Positions 46,022 through 55,282 of a stretch of DNA of 64,000 bases are shown piece by piece (the first letter of the stretch is position 1; each line of letters begins with the position of its first letter). The position numbers were made by a program, and so were the translations under genes. Under the pieces are notes generated by a model. That model saw only the letters and a list, made by a program, of their open reading frames with translations. It searched no databases and was not told the origin of the DNA. The DNA is taken from positions 1-64,000 of the forward strand of contig JAGXFQ010000015.1 of NCBI GenBank assembly GCA_024637145.1. The letters are read 5' to 3'. The DNA comes from Desulfobulbaceae bacterium (GTDB taxonomy: Bacteria; Desulfobacterota; Desulfobulbia; Desulfobulbales; SURF-16).

Positions 46022-47071
46022 ATGGCATCAAAAACAGTCCCCGTTGAAGAGGCCGTGGGCATGGTCCTCCCCCATGACGTCACAGAAATTCGTCTTGTCC
46101 AGCAGCAGGGAGACCAGAAAGATTCCTTTAAGGGAGCTGCCTTTAAAAAGGGCCATGTCATTCGTCAGGAGGATGTGCCGCATCTCAAGCGTCTTGGCAA
46201 GGATCATATTTATGTGCTTTCTCTGGAGGCGGATGAGATCCATGAGAATGAGGCCGCCCACCTTATGGCGACTGCCCTGGCCGGCGCCGGCGTGGTGGTG
46301 AGCGGTGAGCCCACAGAGGGAAAGTTGAGTCTGGTGGCCGATTGTGACGGCATCCTCAAGGTGGATGTCGAAAAGCTGCATGCCTTCAATCTCCTCGGGG
46401 AAGTCATGTGCTCCTCCCTGCACACCAACACCCCTGTGCGCAAGGGGACCCAGGTGGCAGCCACCAGGCTCATCCCCCTCACCTCCAAAAAGGAGGTTGT
46501 CCAGCAGGCTGCGGCCCTCTGTCCGGCGGCGGGGGTTTTCCAGGTCAAGGCCCTGCGTCAGGCCCGGGCCGGTCTGATCATTACCGGGAATGAGGTCTTT
46601 TACGGCCGGATCAAGGACGCCTTTGAGCCGGTGCTGCGCCAGAAGCTGAATCAACTGGGTTCCTCGGTGGTCAAGGTTGCCTTTGCCCCTGACGATATCG
46701 ACACCATCGCGGCCGAGATCAAGGGCTGCCTGGCCGCTGGTGCCGATCTGATCATCACCAGTGGCGGCATGTCCGTAGATCCTGATGATGTGACCCGGAT
46801 GGCCATTGCCAAGGCCGGCGCCACGGATGTTGTCTACGGCACCCCGGTCCTGCCCGGCGCCATGTTCCTGGTGGGCACCATCGGTGCGGTGCCGGTTCTG
46901 GGCCTGCCGGCCTGCGGCATGTTTCACCGCATTACGGTTTTTGATCTTGTCCTGCCCAGGGTCCTGGCCGGCGAAACAATCACCCGGGCCGATCTGGCCA
47001 GACTGGGCCATGGCGGCCTGTGCAGTATCTGTAAGACATGCACCTACCCCATCTGTCATTTCGGCAAATAG
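46022..47071 (+). CDS. molybdopterin-binding-domain protein with C-terminal Cys motif
   Basis: The 349-residue protein has a MoCF/MogA-like domain (about residues 185-330): LIITGNEVFYGRIKD, LIITSGGMSVDPDD and GTPVLPGAMFLV. The first 150 residues are reminiscent of the MoeA-like N-terminal part. The tail reads CSICKTCTYPICHFGK, a CX2CX2CX4C cluster that could bind Fe-S or zinc. Such proteins are common in anaerobes with many Mo/W enzymes. ATG at 46022 is preferred to 45959. No other cofactor genes are adjacent. Its 3' end overlaps a convergent small gene by 16 bases. Confidence 0.85.
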   Translation: MASKTVPVEEAVGMVLPHDVTEIRLVQQQGDQKDSFKGAAFKKGHVIRQEDVPHLKRLGKDHIYVLSLEADEIHENEAAHLMATALAGAGVVVSGEPTEGKLSLVADCDGILKVDVEKLHAFNLLGEVMCSSLHTNTPVRKGTQVAATRLIPLTSKKEVVQQAAALCPAAGVFQVKALRQARAGLIITGNEVFYGRIKDAFEPVLRQKLNQLGSSVVKVAFAPDDIDTIAAEIKGCLAAGADLIITSGGMSVDPDDVTRMAIAKAGATDVVYGTPVLPGAMFLVGTIGAVPVLGLPACGMFHRITVFDLVLPRVLAGETITRADLARLGHGGLCSICKTCTYPICHFGK

Positions 47072-47286
47072 AGGTCCCAGAGGGCGTCAAAGGCCTTGAT
47101 GATCAAAAGAAGCCAGGGGATGCCGTGCAAGAAGAGATCAAACCAGTCCAAGGGCCTCTTAAGGGTTCCTGCACTCAGCATCTGCAGTTTTTCAAGAATA
47201 TGGGGCGGCGTAAAGGGGGCCAGACCCAGGGTAAGACAAAGAACCACCAGCAGGGGCCAATCCAGATGAGCGATCAGGGCGCGCAT
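47056..47286 (-). CDS. small membrane protein, so-called RND-transporter family
   Basis: The 76-residue protein has two hydrophobic segments (about 9-26 and 52-68) with the readable patterns DWPLLVVLCLTLGLAPFTPP and GTLKRPLDWFDLFLHG. I recognise this as a short conserved family often labelled RND transporter in databases; it is far too small to be an RND pump, and the function is unknown. It follows the deacetylase gene by three bases and is probably co-transcribed. Confidence 0.75.
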   Translation of the reverse strand: MRALIAHLDWPLLVVLCLTLGLAPFTPPHILEKLQMLSAGTLKRPLDWFDLFLHGIPWLLLIIKAFDALWDLYLPK

Positions 47287-47289
47287 GGC

Positions 47290-48351
47290 TTATTCCCCTG
47301 CCTTGTCGCCATCCGGGTGGATGAGCATCCAGGTCCGGGTGGCAAGATTGCCGCTTTTGCTCTCTCGAGCACTGACCACCACCCTGGTGACGGGCCGTTG
47401 CAAGGGCGTATCTGCGGTAAAAAAGAGGATATCCCCTGCCCTCTGGCCCTGATGCCAGCCCAGCCCGCTCACCCAGAAGCCAAAAGTGCCGGGACTATAT
47501 TTCTCAGGAGCAAGCAGCCGTACCTGATAGCGGGTCACCATGGCGTCTGCCAATTGCTGCGGAGGGGGGGTCAGAGCCGTCAGCGGCAAATCCGCCAGCT
47601 CCAGAATCTTCTTGAAATGGGGCATGGCAGCCCACTCCTTGCCCAGTATGGGCTGCCTGGGCAGACAGAAGGGATCTGAATAGGGGCCCACAGCGCCGGG
47701 ATCTTGGGTCAAAATCGCCTCATAGCCCAGGGCCCTGGCCTCCTCAAGGACAATAGTATTATACTCACCGTAAGGAAGGGCAAAGAAACGGGGGGTGTCC
47801 CCCAGTTCCCGAGATAAAAGGGCCCTGGATTTCACCAGATCACCGCTGATCCAGGAGCGGTAGTCGACTTCAGTCATATTCTCCGGCTTAAAGGCCAGAT
47901 GTGCATGACCAAAGCCATGGTCCTGAAAATCGACGCCCTGCTCCCCCAATTCCCGAAGCTGACTCCAGTTCATATAATCCCTGGAATTCTGTGCAACCCC
48001 CTTGGTATAGACAAAAACAGTGAAGGGATAGCCATATTCTCTGAGGATGGGCCAGGCCTTTTCATAGACCGAGGCATAGGCATCATCAATGGTGATAACA
48101 ACGGTCTTGGCAGGTATTTCCGCCCTGTTTTTTAAAAGAGTGATCAATTCCGCCAGGGGGATGATGGTGTAGTGGTGCGCGTTTAAAAACTCCATCTGTT
48201 GGGTAAAGGCCTCCACACTGACATTGGTGGTGGGATATCGCTGGTCGCCAAAACGATGATAGATCAAAATAGTGGCATCCGCAGCGGCCAGGCAGAGGGC
48301 TGGCATTACGGCCAGCATCAGCGAGAGCATAAAAAAGGTCTTTTTTTTCAA
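47290..48351 (-). CDS. polysaccharide deacetylase family protein
   Basis: The 353-residue protein has a signal peptide (residues 1-22) and a NodB-type domain (about 25-250): the metal-binding TIDDAY (residues 87-92) and DHGFGHAHL near 142, which hold the Asp and two His residues. The first motif has DDA in place of the commoner DDG. A C-terminal beta-rich extension (about 255-350) is present. It resembles PgaB-type deacetylases of N-acetylglucosamine polymers. Start is TTG at 48351 with GAGG upstream; the longer frame is unlikely. The target polymer is unknown. Confidence 0.85.
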   Translation of the reverse strand: MKKKTFFMLSLMLAVMPALCLAAADATILIYHRFGDQRYPTTNVSVEAFTQQMEFLNAHHYTIIPLAELITLLKNRAEIPAKTVVITIDDAYASVYEKAWPILREYGYPFTVFVYTKGVAQNSRDYMNWSQLRELGEQGVDFQDHGFGHAHLAFKPENMTEVDYRSWISGDLVKSRALLSRELGDTPRFFALPYGEYNTIVLEEARALGYEAILTQDPGAVGPYSDPFCLPRQPILGKEWAAMPHFKKILELADLPLTALTPPPQQLADAMVTRYQVRLLAPEKYSPGTFGFWVSGLGWHQGQRAGDILFFTADTPLQRPVTRVVVSARESKSGNLATRTWMLIHPDGDKAGE

Positions 48352-48466
48352 TATGAAAATCCTCGGACTCAAATTCCCCGGCAACAAGGGGTATGGGAGG
48401 GGGCAAAAAACAGCATCTTGGTAAGAACATTGGTGAGCAGCAGCGGCAACGGCCCACCAGGCTTTT

Positions 48467-49528
48467 CTACTTGGCCACCACCTGCACAGGGGCCTTGTCA
48501 TCATAAGGGGCCAGGCGGAGGGTATCAAAACGCTTGAGGCGGTTATAACGGATAATCCGCTTCACCTTTGTTACGTAACTCTGCCTTTTTTCGGAATAAA
48601 AGAGAAGCCCTTCACTAAGAACCTCAGGGTCCTGGCTTTCCAGGCGCAGGGTCCGAAACGTGGCATAGAGATGGTGGCTGTTTAAGGTAAGGATATAGGC
48701 CTGGACCGAATCAAGGATGGTGCCATACCTGGCCACCAGGAACTTGCTGCCCGCTGCCCTTTCATCCGGGACAAGGCCCTTTTCGCCCCAGGTGCGAATA
48801 CCGAAGAGGTTATTGCCCTCCTTGGCAAAGCGGGAGGTGCCCCATGATGACTCCAGGGCGCTTTGGGCCAGAATGAGACTTATCGGCACGGTTCGCACTC
48901 TTTTCTTGAGCTGTCCGACGCTCTCCGCCTTATAGCGCTTGGCCATATAAAGAAGCCACTGCTGCTCTGGGGCAGAAAGAATCTTTTGCCACCCTTCAGG
49001 GATTTTGGTCAGGGAGAAATCTCCAGGCAGGGTTTCGGAGCGGGCAAGAATCTCCAAGAGACGCAGACGTTCATCCTCAATTAGTTGATTGGCATGGAGG
49101 GCCACGGGCAGGAGGGTATGCAGAAAGATTGTTTTTTTATCCGCAATGGGCAGGTCATGCAGGTTGTCCGGAAAGGAGGTGAAAAGGACCTGACTGATAG
49201 TTGAATTGTTTTCTATGGACCAGAGACCATATTCTTCCAGGGTCTGGCGAAGATCCGCTGAGGAGGAGGGACTATGGGCGGGAACGCTGGAGCTGGATGC
49301 TTGTCCCAGGTGCGGGTCAAAAGGCAGGGGCTCAACCTCTTCAGCAACCTTGGCCACGGAAACGGCATCATCAGGAGGGATGAGGAAGGCAAGAAGAAGC
49401 AGACAGCCCACAGAGACCAGGACACTTGTCCGGAAGATCTTCCGGGCAAAGAGTATGGTTTCAGAACAAGGGTATGGCAAATTGCTTTCTCTACTTAAAA
49501 AAGAGGGTTTCGGCATGGGCTTAGTCAT
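48467..49528 (-). CDS. Bax-like glucosaminidase-domain protein
   Basis: The 353-residue protein has a membrane anchor (about residues 28-50), a Ser-rich linker and a C-terminal glucosaminidase domain (about 200-330) with SLILAQSALESSWGTSRFA, where the Glu is the catalytic candidate, and NNLFGIRTW. This is the Bax layout. It likely acts on peptidoglycan in the periplasm. It lies upstream of the deacetylase on the same strand with a 115-base gap, giving a small group of envelope enzymes. Confidence 0.87.
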   Translation of the reverse strand: MTKPMPKPSFLSRESNLPYPCSETILFARKIFRTSVLVSVGCLLLLAFLIPPDDAVSVAKVAEEVEPLPFDPHLGQASSSSVPAHSPSSSADLRQTLEEYGLWSIENNSTISQVLFTSFPDNLHDLPIADKKTIFLHTLLPVALHANQLIEDERLRLLEILARSETLPGDFSLTKIPEGWQKILSAPEQQWLLYMAKRYKAESVGQLKKRVRTVPISLILAQSALESSWGTSRFAKEGNNLFGIRTWGEKGLVPDERAAGSKFLVARYGTILDSVQAYILTLNSHHLYATFRTLRLESQDPEVLSEGLLFYSEKRQSYVTKVKRIIRYNRLKRFDTLRLAPYDDKAPVQVVAK

Positions 49529-49643
49529 ACACAAAAAAAGAGGGAGAACCAAATTCTTTAATGAAATTTTAGAGGAAAATATGGTATTTTCTACACTATT
49601 TCCCCTGCTTTAACAAATATTAACCATGCACAGAGGCATTACT

Positions 49644-50225
49644 ATGCTTAAGAAAATGTTCCTCCCCCTCCTTCTTGTTTTTTCCCTGGCCGCCACCTCC
49701 CCCTCCTGGGCCCAGGCCGACCAGCCGCGGATCATCATGGAAACCACCATGGGCCAAATGGTCATTGCCCTTTATGACGAAAAGGCGCCCGTCTCCTGCC
49801 AAAACTTCCGCACCTATGTTCAGGAAGGTTTTTTTGATGGCCTCATCTTTCACCGTGTCATCCCGGGCTTTATGATTCAGGGCGGCGGCTTTGAGCCAGG
49901 CCTGAAAAAGAAGGCCACCAGGGAACCGATCATGAATGAGGCCCATAATGGTCTGAAAAATAAAAGAGGCACCCTGGCCATGGCCCGCACCCAGGATATC
50001 AACAGTGCCACAGCCCAGTTCTTTATCAATGTCAAGGATAATGAGGCCCTGGACCATCGCTCCATGCGGATGGCCGAATATGGCTATGCCGTGTTTGGCG
50101 AGGTGGTTGAGGGGATGGATGTGGCGGATGCCATTGTTTCTGTGCCCCGGGGTCAGCAGGGCATGTACGGCGATGTACCCAACAAAGACGTCATCATCAT
50201 CAAGATGTATGAAGAAAAGAGATAA
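49644..50225 (+). CDS. cyclophilin-type peptidyl-prolyl isomerase, exported
   Basis: The 193-residue protein has a signal peptide (cleavage likely near AQA, about residue 25) and a cyclophilin domain with FHRVIPGFMIQGGGF, containing the catalytic Arg, and SATAQFFINVKDN. It would assist folding in the periplasm, like PpiA. ATG at 49644 is preferred because AGAGG lies seven bases upstream; ATG at 49626 is in the same frame. Confidence 0.93.
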   Translation: MLKKMFLPLLLVFSLAATSPSWAQADQPRIIMETTMGQMVIALYDEKAPVSCQNFRTYVQEGFFDGLIFHRVIPGFMIQGGGFEPGLKKKATREPIMNEAHNGLKNKRGTLAMARTQDINSATAQFFINVKDNEALDHRSMRMAEYGYAVFGEVVEGMDVADAIVSVPRGQQGMYGDVPNKDVIIIKMYEEKR

Positions 50226-50315
50226 AGGCAGACCCGGAAGAAGAAGCAGGAACAGGGGAAAAGAGGAGGAGCAACGAGGCGGCCTGCAGGTTTTTTTGGC
50301 AACTCCTTCGCCTCT

Positions 50316-50336
50316 CCTTACTCCTTACTCCTTACT
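50316..50336. repeat. 7-bp tandem repeat next to the ubiE stop
   Basis: CCTTACT occurs three times in a row, ending at the first base of the ubiE stop codon (read on the minus strand as AGTAAGG). Confidence 0.85.
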
Positions 50337-51061
50337 TATTTCTTACCCCAATGGACGGCAATGGTCCCCATCATGAACCTCTTAAAGCCCACCTTCTCAA
50401 AGCCGGCCTGGCGAAAGGCCTCCTCCAGCTCTTCTGCCTTGTAAAAATCCATGGTAGAGCCGGTGAGATAGGCATACGCCGCCTTATCGCTGGCGATCAG
50501 ACGGCCCATCAGGGGGATTCCCCAGCGCAGATAGGCCCGGATGAAAGGATAAAGAATATTGCGGCTGGGGGGGGTGGTATCCAGGCAGACAAGACGGCCA
50601 CCTTTTTTGAGCACCCTGTACACCTCAGCAAGAACAGCAGGGGCATCATCGACATTGCGCAGGAGATAGCCGAAGGTGACTGCCTCAAAAACCCCATCGG
50701 CAAAAGGTAAAAAATTAGCGTCACAGGCCTGCCAGGAGATATCCCGGCAGCAAAAACGTCTCCGGGCCTCGGCCAGCATATTCTGGGCGAAATCACCACC
50801 AACAACAGTGGCCGCCGGGAAGGAGAGCTTGTAAAGGGCGGCGATATCCCCGGTGCCGGTGGCCAGGTCAAGGACCCTGCCCTGCCTGGCATCCCCGGCC
50901 TTGGCAACCACAAAGCGGCGCCAGCGCTGATCCTGCCCCAGGGTCATCACCTTGTTCATCAGATCATACTGGCCGGCGATGGAGTCAAACATCTTTTGTA
51001 CAGCAGTGGCTTTAGTCAAGGGTTCATCCGTTTTTTTACGCTTTAAGACGTCCAGCAACAA
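50336..51061 (-). CDS. ubiE: demethylmenaquinone methyltransferase UbiE/MenG
   Basis: The 241-residue SAM-dependent enzyme methylates demethylmenaquinone (or the ubiquinone precursor). The SAM site is VLDLATGTGDIAALY near residue 64, followed by GGDFAQNML and the YLLRNVDDAPAVLAEVYRVL segment typical of UbiE. The start is TTG, immediately after the parC stop, so the gene is co-transcribed with parE-parC. In an anaerobe, menaquinone is the likelier product. Confidence 0.93.
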   Translation of the reverse strand: MLLDVLKRKKTDEPLTKATAVQKMFDSIAGQYDLMNKVMTLGQDQRWRRFVVAKAGDARQGRVLDLATGTGDIAALYKLSFPAATVVGGDFAQNMLAEARRRFCCRDISWQACDANFLPFADGVFEAVTFGYLLRNVDDAPAVLAEVYRVLKKGGRLVCLDTTPPSRNILYPFIRAYLRWGIPLMGRLIASDKAAYAYLTGSTMDFYKAEELEEAFRQAGFEKVGFKRFMMGTIAVHWGKK

Positions 51062-53047
51062 CTACTCTTTGGCCGTAAAAAGAGGGGTGGGTTTTTGAAC
51101 CTCATCAGCGCCCTCCTCTTTTGAGGCCAGGGCCCTGACCCTGGTTACCGGTCTGGTACCAGAAATCCTTTTGCCGCGCGCGGCAGCGCCTTTCAGCAGA
51201 AAATCCGCCAGGAACACATCTTCGTAATTGGCCTTGGCCCGCTTACTGGGGGTGTAATAGATCCGCACCAGCCCCTCCTCACCAAGGGAGATGAACTGAA
51301 TCAGGGAGCGCTTGTGGGGCGGGAAAAGCTCATACTCCTTATCTGTAATAAATTTCGGCATCTTAAAACGTTTGAGATAGGAGAGGTTTTCAACACCGTT
51401 TTTATAGATGATATTAAAAACGAGGTCGCCCTCCACCTTCCCCATCCACAGGAGATCGCGACCGATAAAGACCTTATCCGCCACCGGCACGATTTTATAG
51501 CCGCCGTTTTTAAAGATCAGCATAACCTTGTCATACTCGGAACAGGGGAAGGAAAATCCCTGGTCCCCCTTGACCTGATGGCCGAGAAACCCACTCTCCT
51601 CCTGATAGCCCACGGTGAGGTTGGAAAGGGCCACCTGGCGGGCCTCCACCTCAGAGAAGGTGGCAAGCTGGGTGCGCCGGGCATAGTCGGGACCATATTT
51701 TTTCAGCAGGCCGTCAATATAATTGATGGTATAAAGCACCATGTCCTCAAGATGCTTTTTGACTGCCTTGATTTTTTTGAGGGTAATATTGATTTCTTTT
51801 TGTTTTTTGGCGATATCGTAACGGGATATCCGTTTAATCCGAATCTCCAGGAGCCGTTCGATATCCTCAAGGGTCACATCGCGCAGGAGCCTGTCCCGAA
51901 AGGGTTTCAGGGAGGCGTCAACGGTTTCCACCACCAGTTGATAGGAATCACACTCTTCAATCTTCTTATACAGGCGTTCCTCAATAAAAATCTGCTCCAG
52001 AAGGGAGGCCTGCAGCCTTTCCTGGAGACGATCAAGATCAATAAGCAGTTCCTTTTCCAGGTCAGAGACCAGCTTGCGGGTGTTGTCGTGCAGGACCGCG
52101 CTGACACTGATATTGACCGGATTATCATTTCTGATAACCGTGAGATTGGGGCTGATAGGGACCTCGCAATCGGTGAAGGCATAGAGGGCCCTGATCGTAT
52201 CTTCGGCATAGATGCCGCGGGGCAGCTTTATCTCTATCTCCACCTCTTCCGCCGTATAATCATTAATGGAGTGGATCTTGATCTTGCCCTGCTTGGCCGC
52301 CTTCTCCACACTCTCCATAATAGAGAGGGTGGTTGTCGAATAGGGGATCTCGGTGATGATAATGGTTTTTTCATCCTTTTCCTGGATGCAGGCCCGGCAT
52401 TTTAAACGACCATTGCCGTCCTCATAGGCGGAGACATCGAGCATGCCGCCCTGCTGAAAATCAGGGAAAAGCTGGATCTCCTTGTCCCTCAGGATATTCT
52501 TTTGCGCCTCCAGCACCTCGACAAAATTATGGGGCATAATCTTGGTTGCCATACCCACGGCAATACCTTCGGCCCCCTGGAGGAGCAGTAGGGGAATCTT
52601 GCTGGGCAGGGAGACCGGCTCCAGCATGCGGCCGTCATAAGAATCGGTGAAGGCGGTGAGGTCTTTATTAAAGAGGGTCTCTCTGGCTAAGGGGGAGAGG
52701 CGGCATTCAATATAGCGGGCCGCAGAAGCACCGTCACCGGTGTAGATATTGCCAAAATTCCCCTGCCGATCAAGAAGATAGCCCTTGTTGGCCAGATTGA
52801 CGAGGGCGGCATAAATGGATTGATCCCCATGGGGATGGAGCTTCATGCAATCGCCTACCACATTGGCGACCTTGTTGAAGCGGCCGTCATCCATGTTGTT
52901 CAGGGTCTGCATGATGCGGCGCTGCACCGGTTTGAGACCGTCACTCACATCCGGAATGGCCCGTTCCTTGATGACATAGGAGGTGTAATCAAGAAAATTT
53001 CTATCAAAGAGCTGATGCAAACCGCCGTAATCTTCAAGATGATGCAT
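51062..53047 (-). CDS. parC: DNA topoisomerase IV subunit A-type protein
   Basis: The 661-residue protein carries the breakage-reunion domain of type IIA topoisomerases; the catalytic Tyr is in GASAARYIECRL near residue 117, and HPHGDQSIYAALV near 74 is the usual resistance-region motif. At 661 residues it is shorter than GyrA, with a reduced C-terminal part that lacks clear full beta-pinwheel repeats. The B subunit gene lies 15 bases upstream, so both subunits are made together. ParC and GyrA cannot be fully separated by eye, but length favours ParC. Confidence 0.9.
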   Translation of the reverse strand: MHHLEDYGGLHQLFDRNFLDYTSYVIKERAIPDVSDGLKPVQRRIMQTLNNMDDGRFNKVANVVGDCMKLHPHGDQSIYAALVNLANKGYLLDRQGNFGNIYTGDGASAARYIECRLSPLARETLFNKDLTAFTDSYDGRMLEPVSLPSKIPLLLLQGAEGIAVGMATKIMPHNFVEVLEAQKNILRDKEIQLFPDFQQGGMLDVSAYEDGNGRLKCRACIQEKDEKTIIITEIPYSTTTLSIMESVEKAAKQGKIKIHSINDYTAEEVEIEIKLPRGIYAEDTIRALYAFTDCEVPISPNLTVIRNDNPVNISVSAVLHDNTRKLVSDLEKELLIDLDRLQERLQASLLEQIFIEERLYKKIEECDSYQLVVETVDASLKPFRDRLLRDVTLEDIERLLEIRIKRISRYDIAKKQKEINITLKKIKAVKKHLEDMVLYTINYIDGLLKKYGPDYARRTQLATFSEVEARQVALSNLTVGYQEESGFLGHQVKGDQGFSFPCSEYDKVMLIFKNGGYKIVPVADKVFIGRDLLWMGKVEGDLVFNIIYKNGVENLSYLKRFKMPKFITDKEYELFPPHKRSLIQFISLGEEGLVRIYYTPSKRAKANYEDVFLADFLLKGAAARGKRISGTRPVTRVRALASKEEGADEVQKPTPLFTAKE

Positions 53048-53062
53048 GGAGGACCTCGTCTG

Positions 53063-54889
53063 TCAAACCAGACTTCTCATGATATATTCTTTGCGCTCAG
53101 GGGTGTTCTTGCCCATGTAAAAAGAAAGGAGTTTGGGCACCTCTGAAAGGGTGTCGATATTGACCTGCTGCAGGCGGATATCATCACCGATAAACTGCTT
53201 GAATTCCGGGGGGGAAATTTCCCCCAGGCCCTTGAAGCGGGTAATCTCCACCTGCTTCTTCACCGTGGAGCGACCGGCCAGCCGGGTGACCGCCTTCACC
53301 TTTTCATCGTCCGAGTAACAATAGACCGTTTCCTGCTTGGTTCGGGCCCTGAAGAGGGGGGTCTCCAGGATATAGACATGACCAAGCTTCACCAGGGGCT
53401 CAAAATAATGGAGAAAAAAGGTGAGAAGAAGGTTCCTGATATGGAGGCCGTCCACATCGGCGTCCGTGGCCATGATCACCTTGTCAAAACGAAGGTGGCC
53501 CACAGACTCCTCTATATTGAGGGCCTGCATCATATTGTACATCTCATCGTTTTTATACAGGAGATCAAGGCGCTGGCCATAGACGTTCATGGGCTTGCCC
53601 TTCATGGAAAAAACGGCCTGCCGCATGGGATCCCGGGCACTGACGATGGAGCCGGAGGCGGATTGCCCCTCCGTGATAAAGACCATATTCTCCCGGCCGG
53701 GTGGAGAAGGAGTGGCCTTGGAGGGGTGGTACTTGCAATCTTTCAACTGCGGAATGCGATAGGTTACCTTTTTGGCCTTGGCCTTGGCCTCCAGGCGGAC
53801 ATTCTGCAGCTCCTTGCGGATCCGGGCATTCTGCTGGATCTTGTGGACCATGACCTCTGCCATGGTGGCATCTTTATAAAGGGAATCACAGACAAACTGC
53901 CGGACCCGGTTGATGATATCAGCCCGGATGTCGGTGTTCCCCAGTTTGTTTTTGGTCTGTGACTCAAAGATGGGGTCCACCACCTTGACGGCAATGGTGC
54001 CGACAATGCCCTCTCGGACATCATTACCGTTGAATTTCTTGCCGGTGAATTCATTGAAACCCTTTAAGATCCCCTCCCGATAAGCGGAAAGATGGGTGCC
54101 CCCCTCATTGGTGTAGGTCCCGTTGACAAAGGAAAAATAAGACTCACCATAGCCGTTTATATGGGTAAAGGTGAGTTCCAGGGTGTCGTCTCGATAATGG
54201 AGAGGCTCATAGAGCTGACTGTCGTCGATCTCATTGGCCAACAGGTCAAGAAGGCCGTTTTCCGAGTAAAAGATTTCATCTGCAAAAAAAAGTTTTAGTC
54301 CTGCATTGAGATAGGCATAGCGCCACAATCTCTTTTTTATAAAATCGACGTTATAGCTATATTCTTTGAAGATATTGGGATCAGGAAAAAACTCCACCAG
54401 GGTGCCGTTTTTTGCGCTGCTTTCTCCCTGATCCTGGGTAACCAGGGTGCCGTTGGCAAAGGTGGCAGAGGCAAATTTGCCTTCGCGGTAGGCCGTTACG
54501 GTGAAGGTGGCGGAGAGGGCATTCACCGCCTTGGTGCCCACCCCGTTGAGACCAACGGAAAACTGGAAGACATCACTGTTATATTTGGCGCCGGTATTGA
54601 TCACGGACACACATTCCACAATTTTACCCAGGGGAATACCGCGACCATAGTCGCGAATGGTCACTGATCCCGAATCATTGAGGGTAAGTTCAATCTTCTT
54701 GCCGGCCCCCATGATGAATTCATCAACGCCGTTATCGATGATCTCCTTGAGGAGGATATAGATGCCATCATCAGGATGAGAGCCGTTCCCCAGGCGGCCG
54801 ATATACATGCCTGGACGCAGCCTGATATGCTCGAGAGAGCTCAGTGTTTTTACCTTGCCTTCATCATATACTGGTGGGGAAGATGTCAT
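53063..54889 (-). CDS. parE: DNA topoisomerase IV subunit B-type protein
   Basis: The 608-residue ATPase subunit has the GHKL ATP site (EIIDNGVDEF near residue 49, RDYGRGIPLG near 78, GLNGVGTKAVNAL near 113), the Toprim motif EGQSASGSIVSARDP near 407, and the acidic metal cluster in TDADVDGLHIRN near 481. It drives strand passage with the A subunit encoded next. It is slightly shorter than GyrB, fitting ParE. Promoter elements in the AT-poor upstream gap are not obvious. Confidence 0.93.
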   Translation of the reverse strand: MTSSPPVYDEGKVKTLSSLEHIRLRPGMYIGRLGNGSHPDDGIYILLKEIIDNGVDEFIMGAGKKIELTLNDSGSVTIRDYGRGIPLGKIVECVSVINTGAKYNSDVFQFSVGLNGVGTKAVNALSATFTVTAYREGKFASATFANGTLVTQDQGESSAKNGTLVEFFPDPNIFKEYSYNVDFIKKRLWRYAYLNAGLKLFFADEIFYSENGLLDLLANEIDDSQLYEPLHYRDDTLELTFTHINGYGESYFSFVNGTYTNEGGTHLSAYREGILKGFNEFTGKKFNGNDVREGIVGTIAVKVVDPIFESQTKNKLGNTDIRADIINRVRQFVCDSLYKDATMAEVMVHKIQQNARIRKELQNVRLEAKAKAKKVTYRIPQLKDCKYHPSKATPSPPGRENMVFITEGQSASGSIVSARDPMRQAVFSMKGKPMNVYGQRLDLLYKNDEMYNMMQALNIEESVGHLRFDKVIMATDADVDGLHIRNLLLTFFLHYFEPLVKLGHVYILETPLFRARTKQETVYCYSDDEKVKAVTRLAGRSTVKKQVEITRFKGLGEISPPEFKQFIGDDIRLQQVNIDTLSEVPKLLSFYMGKNTPERKEYIMRSLV

Positions 54890-55282
54890 GAGATACCTGC
54901 GGAGATTAAACTTGTATTACGCCTGGGTGGTGGAACGGGAACAATAAAGGAGATGCGAAAAAAAGAGGGGCTGTTGCCCAGCTCTGGCCCTGCCCCTGAA
55001 AGGGCGGCAAGGAGAGAGAGTGCGCAGCAGGGGAGAAATTACCACAATATGTTCTTTCCATAGAGCGTGCAGAAACAAAGATTATAAGAGATCGATTTTT
55101 TAAGAAAAATCTAAAAAACTCACAGAAAGAAGACCTCTCTTCCCCTGAAATTTCGATTACAAACTATATTGTTCTATTCTTTGACGCAAGATTTTTTGTT
55201 GCCGCCGGCTCATGGATTGTAATTCACCAGCCGGTGCGGTATAATTTCTTTTTCCCCGTCAACTTCAGCCCTCCTTACCCCT
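54890..55282. other. divergent intergenic region between parE and pepF
   Basis: These 393 bases hold no recognisable gene. A good promoter for pepF lies at 55217-55245, overlapping a hairpin (CCGGCT with AGCCGG, about 55205-55235). The rest is an AT-rich tract (55080-55190) and a GC-rich part near parE. Confidence 0.6.
55217..55245 (+). promoter_or_regulatory. sigma70-type promoter for pepF
   Basis: TTGTAA (55217-55222) and a perfect TATAAT (55240-55245) are 17 bases apart, with a leader of about 30 bases. The spacer contains the right arm of an inverted repeat, so a regulator or hairpin could interfere. Confidence 0.75.

Noticed and set aside
46028-47059. 343-codon minus-strand frame opposite the molybdopterin-binding protein
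   Set aside because: Same reasoning: an antisense shadow with unnatural Gly/His composition, while the plus strand has conserved motifs.
51314-52405. 363-codon plus-strand frame opposite parC
   Set aside because: parC is certain on the other strand; this frame has no start context or domain.
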